Assembly: GCA_900759335.1 (NCBI GenBank)
Contig: CAAEUX010000057.1
Span: forward strand, 1-44,738
Direction of reading: 5' to 3'
Source: an uncultured Collinsella sp.
GTDB lineage: Bacteria; Actinomycetota; Coriobacteriia; Coriobacteriales; Coriobacteriaceae
Length of the DNA stretch: 44,738 nucleotides
Of this stretch, positions 16,368 through 24,318 are shown in pieces. Under the pieces are notes generated by a model. That model did not search any database. It was not told where the DNA came from and worked only from the letters and a program-made list of their open reading frames with translations. Position numbers and translations under genes: made by a program. Position 1 is the first letter of the stretch. Each line of letters begins with the position of its first letter.

Positions 16368-16946
16368 TTATTCCTCGTACGCGCCCTCAAGCCGCAGCAG
16401 CCACTCCTTGCGGTCGAGGCCGCCGGCATATCCGTTGAGCGAACCATCGGCCGCCACCACGCGATGGCACGGCACGATAATCGAAACAGGGTTGCGAGCG
16501 ACCGCAGCCCCCACCGCACGGGGGGACACAACGGGCGCCTCGTTTCCCGGTACACGATGGCGGGCGGCGACACGAGCCGCAATTTCGCCATAAGTGGCGA
16601 CCTCGCCACGCGGGATAGAAAGCAGCTCAAACCAAACTTCACGCTGAAACGCCGTGCCAATCAAATGCAACGGCGGCGTAAACCGAGGTTCCTGCCCTGC
16701 AAAATAAGCATTCAGCCAAGCCCACGAACGCTCAAGCACCGAAGACGCCGCACCATTTGCAGGACTCACCGACGACATGCCGCCAGCACCAGAAACTGCA
16801 TCGGCGCCTTCAACATGTTCGGGATCTTCTTTGAGAAGCGTGGAGCCAAAATGCTCCTGCCCCTCAAACCAAAGCCCCGTCAGACCGCGGCCATCAGCGG
16901 CAAGCAAGATTTCGCCCAAAGGCGAAGCAAACGTCGTCGTGACCAC
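16368..16946 (-). CDS. ogt: Methylated-DNA-[protein]-cysteine S-methyltransferase
   Basis: This 192-residue DNA repair protein transfers an alkyl group from O6-alkylguanine to its own cysteine. The active site IVPCHRVV has C160. Upstream lie the DNA-binding segment FQREVWFELLSIPRGEVATYG (98-120, Arg finger region) and RAVGAAVARNP. The N-terminal domain contains a low-complexity insert (about 42-68) absent from compact homologues. The start is GTG 16946 with GAAAGGAG 6 nt before it. It stands alone on the minus strand, with the H4 hairpin region upstream. Confidence 0.95.
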   Translation of the reverse strand: MVTTTFASPLGEILLAADGRGLTGLWFEGQEHFGSTLLKEDPEHVEGADAVSGAGGMSSVSPANGAASSVLERSWAWLNAYFAGQEPRFTPPLHLIGTAFQREVWFELLSIPRGEVATYGEIAARVAARHRVPGNEAPVVSPRAVGAAVARNPVSIIVPCHRVVAADGSLNGYAGGLDRKEWLLRLEGAYEE

Positions 16947-17154
16947 CGGCGGCTCCTTTCAAAACTCCGCACCATAATACCGCGAATTGTGCAGACAACC
17001 CCAATCGACCCCAAAGTCACCCAAGGCAGCAGGCGCAAAGCGCCGAGGCCGCCGCTGGGACCAGAGCCCGCAACAGCCGCGCGCCCCCACATCAGCCCAG
17101 CGGCCTCAACCAATAACGGCCCCATCGTAGGCCGCCTGCAGCAGCGTCACCGCA

Positions 17155-17284
17155 GGCGGGGGCCGGGCTTAGTTTTCAGAACACTCCGCAGACCAGTGTG
17201 GCGCCTTGTCCGCGGCTCCGAAGGAGCAGGACAAGGCGCCACACATGGTCGAGGACGTTCTGAAAACTAAGCCCGGCCCCCGCC
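17155..17284 (-). repeat. Structured hairpin family H, copy H4
   Basis: Perfect outer stem of 28 bp (17155-17182 with 17257-17284). Perfect inner stem of 16 bp (17196-17211 with 17229-17244). On the minus strand the core reads CGTCCTCGACCAT ... TGGTCTGCGGAGT: UCC pairs GGA, then the UC/UGC internal loop, then GACCA pairs UGGUC. This replaces the GGAC/GUCC pair of the other copies, a compensated change. It lies 12 nt after the asd stop, in asd's orientation. A smaller alternative stem (17132-17139 with 17152-17159) competes with the outer arm. With H4, the 350-nt gap 16947-17296 holds no gene. Confidence 0.8.
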
Positions 17285-17296
17285 GGACAGGTCAAC

Positions 17297-18322
17297 CTAC
17301 TCGCAGAGCAGCTTGGCGATCTGGACGGCGTTGGTTGCCGCGCCCTTACGGATTTGGTCACCGCAGCACCAGAAGGTGATACCGCGCGCGGCCTCGGGGT
17401 TCGAGATGTCGCGACGCACGCGGCCGACCCAAATCAGGTCTTGGTCGGACGTATCCATCGGCATGGGGAAGCGGTCGTGCGCATCCTCGGCAGCCATATC
17501 GTCAACCAGCTTGACGCCGGGAGCGGCAGCCAGCGCAGCACGGGCCTCGTCAACCGTAATGTCACGCTCGAACTCGAGCGTGATGCTCTCGGAGTGCGAA
17601 CGCAGCACGGGCACGCGCACGCAGGTGCAGTTCACGCGCAGCTCGGGCAGATGCATAATCTTGCGGCCCTCGTTTTGTAGCTTCATCTCCTCGGAGGTAA
17701 AGCCCTCCTCCTTGACGCCGCCAATCTGCGGAATCAGGTTGCTCGCCAGCTGAGCGGCAAACGCGCGCGGCTCGGGAATCTCCTCGCCACGGCCCAGGGC
17801 GGCCAGCTGAGCCTCGAGCTCGGCCATACCGGGAGCGCCAGCACCCGAAGCCGCCTGGTACGTCGAGACGATCATGCGCTTCACGCCGGCGAGCTGATGC
17901 AGCGGCCACGTGGGAACCAGGCCGATGATGGTCGCGCAGTTGGGATTGGCGATAAGGCCGTGATGCCATTTGATGTCGTCGGCATTGATCTCGGGCACGA
18001 CCAGCGGCACCTCGGGATCCATGCGGAAGGCATGGCTGTTGTCGACCACGACGGCGCCGCGCTTAACGGCCTCGGGCAGCAGCTCCTTCGCGATGTCGTC
18101 GCCGGCGGCGCCAAGCACGATGTCACAGCCCTCAAAGGCCTCGGGACAAGCCTCTTCGATCACGATTTGCTCGCCGCGGAACTCAACGGTCTTGCCCGCG
18201 GAGCGTGCGCTTGCCAACAGCTTGAGCTTGCCGACCGGGAACTCCTGCTCGTTGAGGCACTCGAGCATCTGGGTGCCCACGGCTCCCGTCGCGCCCAAAA
18301 TAGCAACCGTGTACTGTTTCAT
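17297..18322 (-). CDS. asd: Aspartate-semialdehyde dehydrogenase
   Basis: This 341-residue enzyme reduces aspartyl phosphate to aspartate semialdehyde with NADPH, the branch point to lysine/peptidoglycan and to threonine/methionine. It has the N-terminal Rossmann motif ILGATGAVG (8-16), the catalytic cysteine C129 in NPNCATI, and the late HSES motif with substrate-binding residues. The start at 18322 is set by AGGGGGAAGC just upstream; an extension to 18409 is not conserved. It lies near lysC on the same strand, separated by 173 nt, and next to thrC/thrB, so most of the pathway from aspartate to threonine is here (homoserine dehydrogenase is not in the window). Confidence 0.96.
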   Translation of the reverse strand: MKQYTVAILGATGAVGTQMLECLNEQEFPVGKLKLLASARSAGKTVEFRGEQIVIEEACPEAFEGCDIVLGAAGDDIAKELLPEAVKRGAVVVDNSHAFRMDPEVPLVVPEINADDIKWHHGLIANPNCATIIGLVPTWPLHQLAGVKRMIVSTYQAASGAGAPGMAELEAQLAALGRGEEIPEPRAFAAQLASNLIPQIGGVKEEGFTSEEMKLQNEGRKIMHLPELRVNCTCVRVPVLRSHSESITLEFERDITVDEARAALAAAPGVKLVDDMAAEDAHDRFPMPMDTSDQDLIWVGRVRRDISNPEAARGITFWCCGDQIRKGAATNAVQIAKLLCE

Positions 18323-18452
18323 GCTTCCCCCTTTAAAGGTTGTGGCTTTTGCCCGCACGCCGAGCAGGCCGATTATTGTTGCCAGTTTATACAAGAACAG
18401 GGCGGGCATGAAATCCGCCCCGTCGAAACGAAACCGAAACGAAACGCCCCGC

Positions 18453-18487
18453 CGTAGATTTTTGAGACATGACCCAAAAATCTACCG
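18453..18487. repeat. Dispersed palindrome S, copy 1
   Basis: GTAGATTTTTG (18454-18464) pairs with CAAAAATCTAC (18475-18485) around AGACATGACC. A closely similar unit is at 38045-38078. It sits 9 nt beyond the lysC stop and may serve as its terminator. Confidence 0.75.
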
Positions 18488-18495
18488 AACAGTCG

Positions 18496-19884
18496 CTACT
18501 TTTTGAGCGCGGCCAGAGCGGGATCGACCGGCGCAGGAGCCTCCAGATCGGAGACCTTCACAATGCCGTTTTCGTCGGAGAAGGCACGGTAAATGGTCTG
18601 AATCGCCAGGTCGAAGTCCTTCTCCTCGACACCAATAATGATATTGATCTCGTCACAGCTCTGCGAAATCATGCGCACGCTCACGCCGGCCTGGCCGAGC
18701 ATGCCAAACAGATGGCCCGAGATACCTGCGCGGCCGCGCAGGTTACGACCGACGGTAGCGATAAGCGCCAGACCCTCAACGACCTCGATCTCGAGCGGCT
18801 CGACCTCCTGCTGGATGTCGCCCACAAGCGAGTACAGCGAATCGTGCACATCCTGCTCCTGCACCACGGCGCCAAAGCGGTCGACGCCGGTGGGCATATG
18901 CTCGACGGAAACGTCATAGCGCTCGAAGACCGAAAGCGCACGGCGCATAAAGCCAACGCGGGGCTTGGTGCGGTCGCGGGCCACGTTGATGGCGACAAAA
19001 CCGCGCTTGCCGGTCACGCCGGTAATGATGGGCTCTGCCTCGCCCTCGTCAGCCGTCTCGCTAATGATGGTGCCGGGGTCCTGTGGCGCATTGGTGTTCT
19101 TGATGACCAGCGGAATGCCGGCCTCGCGCACGGGGAACACGGCCTCCTCGTGCAGGACACTCGCACCCATGTACGAAAGCTCGCGCAGCTCCTCGTAGGT
19201 AACGCGGGCGATGGGCTGAGCCTCGGGAACAATACGCGGATCGGCAGAATAGAAGCCCGAGACGTCGGTCCAGTTCTCATACAGATCGGCGCCCAGGCAC
19301 TTGGCCAGAATCGAGCCCGAGATATCGCCGCCGCCACGATCGAGCAGCTTGATCTGGCCCTCACGCGTCGCGCCGTAGAAACCGGGCATAACAAAGCCGC
19401 CCTGCTGACCGTACTCCTGCACCAACTCGGAGGTACGATTCATGCTGAGCGTACCGTCGTGATGGAACGCCACAACCGTCGCGGCGTCCAGGAACGGTAA
19501 GCCCAGGTACTCGGCCATCAGGCGGGCGGTAAAGTACTCGCCACGGCTCACAAGCTCCTCGGTGGAGTAGCCGCCCGAGCGGGCGCGCTCGGCAAAGGCC
19601 GCGAACTCCTCACGGATGGGATAGGTGAGCTCCAGCTCGTCAGCGATATCAAAATAGCGCTGGCCAATGTCCTCGAGCAGTTCCTCGCACGACACGTGGT
19701 ACTTAACGTGCGCGTTAACCAGGTAGAGCAGGTCGGTCACCTTGGTGTCGCCCTTAAAGCGGCGACCGCAGGCAGAAACCACCACAAAACGGCGAGCCGG
19801 GTCGGCATCGACGATGGCCTTGATCTTCTTAAAGTGTTCGGCGTCGGCGACCGACGAGCCACCAAACTTGGCAATCTTAATCAT
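18496..19884 (-). CDS. lysC: Aspartate kinase (with two ACT domains)
   Basis: This 462-residue enzyme phosphorylates aspartate, the first committed step to lysine, threonine and methionine. The kinase domain begins KFGGSSVAD (6-14) and carries GRGGSDIS-type sequence as DRGGGDISGS, plus the typical aspartate-binding segments (TDVSGFYSADPR). Two ACT regulatory domains occupy about 310-460 (FVAINVARDRTK and IATVGRNLRGRAGISGHLF), implying end-product feedback. It is divergent from thrC across a 104-nt shared control region. It is a monofunctional kinase, not a kinase-homoserine dehydrogenase fusion. Confidence 0.96.
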   Translation of the reverse strand: MIKIAKFGGSSVADAEHFKKIKAIVDADPARRFVVVSACGRRFKGDTKVTDLLYLVNAHVKYHVSCEELLEDIGQRYFDIADELELTYPIREEFAAFAERARSGGYSTEELVSRGEYFTARLMAEYLGLPFLDAATVVAFHHDGTLSMNRTSELVQEYGQQGGFVMPGFYGATREGQIKLLDRGGGDISGSILAKCLGADLYENWTDVSGFYSADPRIVPEAQPIARVTYEELRELSYMGASVLHEEAVFPVREAGIPLVIKNTNAPQDPGTIISETADEGEAEPIITGVTGKRGFVAINVARDRTKPRVGFMRRALSVFERYDVSVEHMPTGVDRFGAVVQEQDVHDSLYSLVGDIQQEVEPLEIEVVEGLALIATVGRNLRGRAGISGHLFGMLGQAGVSVRMISQSCDEINIIIGVEEKDFDLAIQTIYRAFSDENGIVKVSDLEAPAPVDPALAALKK

Positions 19885-19988
19885 GGGCTGGAGGTTACCT
19901 TTCTAAAAAGCCTCTGCGAACCTATTTTGCGCGCTCTGATACCATGGTTTCACCGATTGGGACCAAGGCATCCGAGGAGCAGTGTTAT

Positions 19989-21506
19989 ATGGGAACTTAT
20001 CATAGTACACGAGGACGCACTTTATCGTGCTCAAGTAAGGTGGCAATCCGCACCGGCATCGCTCCCGACGGGGGTTTGTTTGTCTCGGACGAGCTCGGCA
20101 CCCAGCAGGTCGATATCAGCTCGCTTGCAGATAAATCGTACTTTGAAATCGCTCAAGATGTGTTGGGAATGTTACTGAATGATTACACGGCCGAAGAAAT
20201 TTCGGCGTGTGTCGACGAGGCATACCGCGGCACGTTCGCGAGTGAAGAGGTTACGCCGCTCGTCAAACTCGACGCTGCGCCGGGCGCTGACGCCCCTCAG
20301 ACCTATGTGATGGAGCTCTTTGGCGGCCCCACGAGTGCCTTTAAGGACGTCGCCCTGCAGATGCTCCCCCGCTTGATGGCCCGCACTTCCGCCAAGGACG
20401 GCGGCGCCGAGCGCATCATGATCGTCACCGCCACGTCGGGCGACACGGGCAAGGCAGCACTCGCCGGCTTTGCCGACGCTCCGGGCACGGGCATCACCGT
20501 CTTTTATCCCGAGGGCAAGGTCAGCCGCGTCCAGAACCTGCAGATGTCCACACAGGAGGGCGATAACGTCGCCGTCTGCGGCATCCGCGGCAACTTCGAC
20601 GATGCCCAGAGTGCCGTCAAGCGCATCTTTGCCGATAAGGAGCTTGCCGAGCGCCTGGAGGCTGCTGGCACGGTGCTTTCGAGCGCCAACTCCATCAATG
20701 TCGGCCGTCTGGTACCGCAGGTCGTCTACTACTTTGCCGCCTATGCGCAGTTGCTGCGCGCCGGCGCCATCGAGGCCGGCGACGCCGTGGAGTTCTGTGT
20801 GCCCACCGGCAACTTTGGCGATATCTTGGCCGGCTACTACGCCAAGCGCATGGGTCTGCCCGTCGCCAAACTCGTCGTGGCCAGCGACAAGAACAACGTG
20901 CTCGCCGACTTCCTGACCACCGGCGTCTACGACCGCAACCGTCCGTTCTTCACCACCATCTCGCCGTCGATGGATATCCTCATCAGCTCTAACCTGGAGC
21001 GCATGCTGTACTTCCTGTCCGATGGCGACTGCGAACTCGTTGCCGGCCTTATGGAGCAGCTGGCACAGACTGGTCGCTACGAGGTTCCCGCCGACCTGCT
21101 GGCAAAGATTCAGAGCGTCTTTGGCTGCGGTTGGGCCAGCGAAGACGAAGTCCGCGCTGCCATCAAGAGCTGCTGGGATGCGAACGGCTACGTAATCGAC
21201 CCGCACACTGCTTGCGGCTATCACGTCTTTGAAAAGGTCGCTCCCGCCGAGGGCGCCAAGGCCCGTGTGCTGCTTTCGACCGCCAGCCCCTACAAGTTCC
21301 CGCGCGCCTGCTGCGACGCCCTGGGGCTCGACGTTCCCGAGGACGACTTTGAGGCCATGCACGTGCTCGAGCAGGCAACCAACACGGTCGCCCCGGCACA
21401 GCTCGCCGAGCTCGAGTCCAAGCCCGTCCGCTTCGAAGACGTCTGCGACGTCGATGAGATGGCCAGCTACGTAGAGCAGGCTGCAAAAAAGACAGCAACC
21501 AACTAA
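19989..21506 (+). CDS. thrC: Threonine synthase
   Basis: This 505-residue PLP enzyme converts O-phosphohomoserine to threonine. The Schiff-base lysine is K119 in TSAFKDVALQML, the phosphate-binding glycine loop is TATSGDTGKAAL, and the N-terminal segment YHSTRGRTLSCSSKVA is typical of the longer (class II) threonine synthases. The start ATG 19989 has GAGGAG 9 nt upstream; the longer in-frame start at 19944 is not needed. It is followed by its own terminator and then by thrB on the same strand. Confidence 0.96.
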   Translation: MGTYHSTRGRTLSCSSKVAIRTGIAPDGGLFVSDELGTQQVDISSLADKSYFEIAQDVLGMLLNDYTAEEISACVDEAYRGTFASEEVTPLVKLDAAPGADAPQTYVMELFGGPTSAFKDVALQMLPRLMARTSAKDGGAERIMIVTATSGDTGKAALAGFADAPGTGITVFYPEGKVSRVQNLQMSTQEGDNVAVCGIRGNFDDAQSAVKRIFADKELAERLEAAGTVLSSANSINVGRLVPQVVYYFAAYAQLLRAGAIEAGDAVEFCVPTGNFGDILAGYYAKRMGLPVAKLVVASDKNNVLADFLTTGVYDRNRPFFTTISPSMDILISSNLERMLYFLSDGDCELVAGLMEQLAQTGRYEVPADLLAKIQSVFGCGWASEDEVRAAIKSCWDANGYVIDPHTACGYHVFEKVAPAEGAKARVLLSTASPYKFPRACCDALGLDVPEDDFEAMHVLEQATNTVAPAQLAELESKPVRFEDVCDVDEMASYVEQAAKKTATN

Positions 21507-21518
21507 ACCCCTTATAAG

Positions 21519-21547
21519 GCGCCGGCGAAAGCCGGCGCACCTTCTTT
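21519..21547 (+). terminator. Terminator of thrC
   Basis: GCGCCGGC, GAAA loop, GCCGGCGC, then ACCTTCTTTT. It starts 12 nt after the thrC stop and separates thrC from thrB. Confidence 0.88.
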
Positions 21548-21584
21548 TATCAGATACCTACCGGGATGATGACGAACGTGCATA

Positions 21585-21696
21585 GCGTGCCTGGCTGTTT
21601 AGTTCGTCGCGAGTTCCGCACGCAAAGGAAAGCACTTAATGTGCTTTCCGTCTTGCGCAGGACTGCCCGAGCAGCGAACTAAACAGCCAGGCACGC
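21585..21696 (-). repeat. Structured hairpin family H, divergent copy H5 in the thrC-thrB gap
   Basis: Perfect 22-bp outer stem (21585-21606 with 21675-21696). The inner stem includes GGAAAGCAC with GTGCTTTCC. Read on the minus strand the core is UCC-UG, then CGCAA ... UUGCG, then UGC-GGA, matching the family loop with one change (UG for UC). It ends one base before the thrB ribosome site AGGAGG and is the only copy found in the leader of a gene. Orientation is opposite to thrB. Confidence 0.65.
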
Positions 21697-21709
21697 CAGG
21701 AGGACTCAC

Positions 21710-22591
21710 ATGATCAAGATCACCGTCCCAGCAACAAGCGCCAACTTGGGCATTGGCTACGATACCCTCGGCATGGCCGTCAGCCTCTACTCGCACTTTA
21801 CCTTTGAGCGCGCCGACAAGCTCACCATCACGGGCTGCCCCGAAGAGTTCCAAAACGAGAACAACCTGGTCTATGTGAGCTTTGTCGATGCGCTGGCCGC
21901 ATGGGGCGAGCCGGCTTTTCCCGTTGCCATCGACATCCAGACCGACGTGCCCGTCGCCCGCGGCCTGGGCTCCAGCTCCACCTGCGTCGTCGCCGGCATC
22001 ATGGCTGCCGCCGCGTTGACGGGCCATACCGTCGACCGCGCCGAGCTCGTCCGCATCGCCACCGAGGTCGAGGGCCATCCCGATAACGTCGCCCCCGCTA
22101 TCCTGGGCGGCGCCGTCTGCTCCTTTACGCCGACCGATTCGCTCCCCCAGTGCCTGCGCTACGAGGTGAGCGATCGTTTGCGTTTTATTACCGTGATTCC
22201 ACCTTACGAGGTGCACACGAGCGAGGCACGCAAGGTCGTGCCACAGGAGATTCCACTCTCCACCGCCGTGTGGCAGATGGGCCGCATCGCCGGCATGACG
22301 CGCGGCTTGGAGACTGGTGACCTGGACCTGATTGCCGCCGCCAACGACGACCGCATCCAGGAGCCCTATCGTCGCCGCCTGATCCCCGACTACAACGCCG
22401 TGCGCGACACCTGCCTTAACGGCGGCGCTAAGACCATCTGGATTAGCGGCTCGGGCTCGACCCTCATGGCTGTGACCGACGACACCATCGTGGCAAAGTT
22501 CCTGCAGGTCAAGCTGCGTGAGCAGTTCCCCAAGTGTGACACGCACATTCTGACGTGCGACACGGAAGGCGCCCAGATCGAATACCTGTAG
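21710..22591 (+). CDS. thrB: Homoserine kinase
   Basis: This 293-residue GHMP-family kinase phosphorylates homoserine, making the substrate of thrC. The ATP-binding motif PVARGLGSSSTC is at about residues 80-91. The N-terminal ITVPATSANLGIGYDTLGMA is the family signature, and the third GHMP motif (KTIWISGSGSTLMA) is near the C-terminus. AGGAGG at 21698-21703 gives the start at 21710. Although next to thrC, it is cut off from it by a terminator and by hairpin H5, and followed by H2. Confidence 0.96.
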   Translation: MIKITVPATSANLGIGYDTLGMAVSLYSHFTFERADKLTITGCPEEFQNENNLVYVSFVDALAAWGEPAFPVAIDIQTDVPVARGLGSSSTCVVAGIMAAAALTGHTVDRAELVRIATEVEGHPDNVAPAILGGAVCSFTPTDSLPQCLRYEVSDRLRFITVIPPYEVHTSEARKVVPQEIPLSTAVWQMGRIAGMTRGLETGDLDLIAAANDDRIQEPYRRRLIPDYNAVRDTCLNGGAKTIWISGSGSTLMAVTDDTIVAKFLQVKLREQFPKCDTHILTCDTEGAQIEYL

Positions 22592-22612
22592 TCGCCGTCC
22601 CGTATACTCGCC

Positions 22613-22739
22613 GGGGAGGCCAGGGGGCTTTGCCCCCAAATCGTCCTCGGACATGGCAGGCCCCCCGCTGCGCACTTCGTGCGGCGGGGGTCCTGCCGTC
22701 CTGCGGAAAGATTTGGGGGCAAAGCCCCCTGGCCTCCCC
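22613..22739 (+). repeat. Structured hairpin family H, copy H2 (best formed)
   Basis: Perfect 29-bp outer stem (22613-22641 with 22711-22739). The core strands CGTCCTCGGACATG (22642-22655) and CGTCCTGCGGAAAG (22697-22710) are identical to those of H1, while the stems differ. The inner stem 22656-22696 begins GCAGG and ends CCTGC. It lies 21 nt after the thrB stop in the same orientation. The right arm is not followed by a T run (CCCCTATGTTAAC), so it is not a textbook terminator. Confidence 0.82.
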
Positions 22740-22877
22740 TATGTTAACTTCGCCGGCAGCGGCTACAGGGACCTACGCTCTGGAAAGGCGCCGGGCTGAT
22801 AGTTTGGCTTTTTATTGGTAGGGGCTCTTGCTAGGCTGGAGCACTTCCTAGAGGCGGGCATCGGCTGTGTGCTTGGT

Positions 22878-23576
22878 TTAGGCGGCGCTGGTTTCTTTGT
22901 ATTCGAAGACTGGTTCTAGGAGGTCCTCGATGTTGCAGTGGAGGGCTTTTGCTATGGCTCTTACGCTTGTAACCGAAGCTTCATTGATGTTTCTCTGGCG
23001 CTGCTCGTACATTTGGATTGAGCGGAGTGACACACCCGATTCGTATGCCAGGTCTTGTTGGGTTTTCTTGAGCCTCTTTCTTGCTAACGCAAGTTTGGTT
23101 TGCCTGGACGCTTTCTTCGCCATATCGCAGACGAGACGAGCCACGCGTTCCTCCGAGGCTTCGTGCCAGGGGTAGTACAGGCTGCGTAGCACATCGAATG
23201 GAACGACATGCAGCAAATCTTCGAAAGACTCTCCTAGGCGCCACTGAAGGTATGCCAATATCCAGCCTGTCCAATATTCCGGTGTCTTTTCGAATCGGTA
23301 GGTTCGATTTGGCATCGGCCTTGATTGATAGCCCGACCTTTCGGCGATAAGCGCGAACAGCTCAACGCCCGATTTTCCCGACACTACCCATGCGTTGCCG
23401 CATTCGAACTCGCGGGCTACGCCGCTCAGGCAAAAGAGTTCAGCAACTTCCGATCCTTCTGCCCCATAATCGTTAACGGCATAGTCAAAGCAGTCGCCGA
23501 GGTTGTTCATTGCATCCTCAAGGTAGTAGACGGGGTATGTCCTACTCGGCCCACGATCCGTTAACTCTTGGATCAT
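22878..23576 (-). CDS. HTH (XRE-type) protein, partner of the DUF3990 toxin
   Basis: This 232-residue protein has a C-terminal XRE-like helix-turn-helix at about 165-222 (LKKTQQDLAYESGVSLRSIQ, then SVRAIAKALHCNIEDLLEP). The N-terminal 150 residues are not recognised with certainty; they contain LFCLSG, VVSGKSGVELF and a Trp-rich middle (EYWTGWILAYLQWRLGE). Its start overlaps the end of the upstream toxin-like gene by 35 nt, so translation is probably coupled; an internal Met (MNNLGDCF, about 23510) is an alternative start. The overlap and HTH domain suggest an antitoxin that also binds the palindromic operator at 24242. Confidence 0.75.
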   Translation of the reverse strand: MIQELTDRGPSRTYPVYYLEDAMNNLGDCFDYAVNDYGAEGSEVAELFCLSGVAREFECGNAWVVSGKSGVELFALIAERSGYQSRPMPNRTYRFEKTPEYWTGWILAYLQWRLGESFEDLLHVVPFDVLRSLYYPWHEASEERVARLVCDMAKKASRQTKLALARKRLKKTQQDLAYESGVSLRSIQMYEQRQRNINEASVTSVRAIAKALHCNIEDLLEPVFEYKETSAA

Positions 23577-24225
23577 TTAAATCAACCCTCCCTGCCATCA
23601 AATCCCTAATGTCGACACCATCAGAGTCAAATCCGTTTACAGTATCCAGGTACTTTCGTCGAGCGTTCTGTTCTCGCTCAAATCGTTTGGGATAAAACTC
23701 AGCTCCCGAGGCCTGCTTCCAATCGCGAAACTTAATCGCCGAGAACGCACGCTCACTCATAAGCGCATATTGAATGCCCAAATCCCCCAAAAACATAATG
23801 CGCTGCAATTGCCTGAGCGAAATCATGCCGTTGACAAACTGTCTTGCAAACGAGAAATAGGAATCGTCTGCACGATAGCCTCGAATAACGTCATAGGGAG
23901 AAATATCAATCAGGCAGTTATCCAGCAGATAACGAAGCCCCTCGCGTGCTACTGGCGTTGAAACATTAAACTCTCTGTTATTCGCCAGAATTGCAAGCCA
24001 GTTGAGAATCGAGAACTCACCTGATTCCAAATCCAAAATCGCAAGGCCATCTAAATCAAGCTCATATCGATTGGCAATGCCATCAGACTCGGTCCGACAT
24101 GCCCACTCCATTGCCATTTCCTCATGCGGTGTGCAATAAAACCCGCGCCCATAGTCATTGAATTGCCTGCATTTATCCAACGATGGATGCTCGACAACAA
24201 CCTCCGACCCGTGCCAAAGCTCCAT
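23542..24225 (-). CDS. DUF3990 family protein, putative ADP-ribosyltransferase toxin
   Basis: The 227 residues begin MELWHGSEVVVEHP, followed by CRQFNDYGRGFYCTPHEEMAMEWA. This matches the DUF3990 pattern (LWHGS ... DFG-GFYxT ... A-WA), which resembles ADP-ribosyltransferase folds; the Tyr-rich GFYCT segment would sit at the NAD site. The remaining region (SYFSFARQFVNG, QYALMSERA) continues the family. An excellent ribosome site AGGAGG stands before ATG 24225. It is first in a two-gene unit with the HTH gene, and the layout is that of a type II toxin-antitoxin module. Toxic activity is inferred from family and context, not shown. Confidence 0.75.
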   Translation of the reverse strand: MELWHGSEVVVEHPSLDKCRQFNDYGRGFYCTPHEEMAMEWACRTESDGIANRYELDLDGLAILDLESGEFSILNWLAILANNREFNVSTPVAREGLRYLLDNCLIDISPYDVIRGYRADDSYFSFARQFVNGMISLRQLQRIMFLGDLGIQYALMSERAFSAIKFRDWKQASGAEFYPKRFEREQNARRKYLDTVNGFDSDGVDIRDLMAGRVDLNDPRVNGSWAE

Positions 24226-24241
24226 ATCGACCTCCTAAAAA

Positions 24242-24288
24242 ATATCACCCCAGTGATAGTTTACCAATAACTATCACTGGGGTGATAT
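24242..24288. promoter_or_regulatory. Double palindromic operator/terminator before the toxin gene
   Basis: A perfect 20-bp inverted repeat (24242-24261 with 24269-24288, 7-nt loop). Each arm itself contains a smaller palindrome, TATCAC-N4-GTGATA, so there are two dyad sites back to back, as expected for cooperative HTH binding. On the minus strand the structure is followed by a T run and immediately by AGGAGG of the toxin gene. TTGGTA and TATTTT with 17-nt spacing overlap it as a possible promoter. Confidence 0.7.
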
Positions 24289-24318
24289 GAACGGGGGCTT
24301 TTGACGGTTTAACCCTTA

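Noticed and set aside
16880..17125. 81-codon minus-strand open frame upstream of ogt
   Set aside because: No ribosome site, no homology recognised, and it overlaps ogt in another frame.
22613..22739. Family H as integron attC sites
   Set aside because: They are long folded hairpins, but no R/L boxes (GTTRRRY-like) or cassette array are present and the stems are perfect rather than bulged as in attC.
22613..22739. Family H as simple rho-independent terminators
   Set aside because: No T run follows the arms, and the conserved internal loop is not explained by termination.
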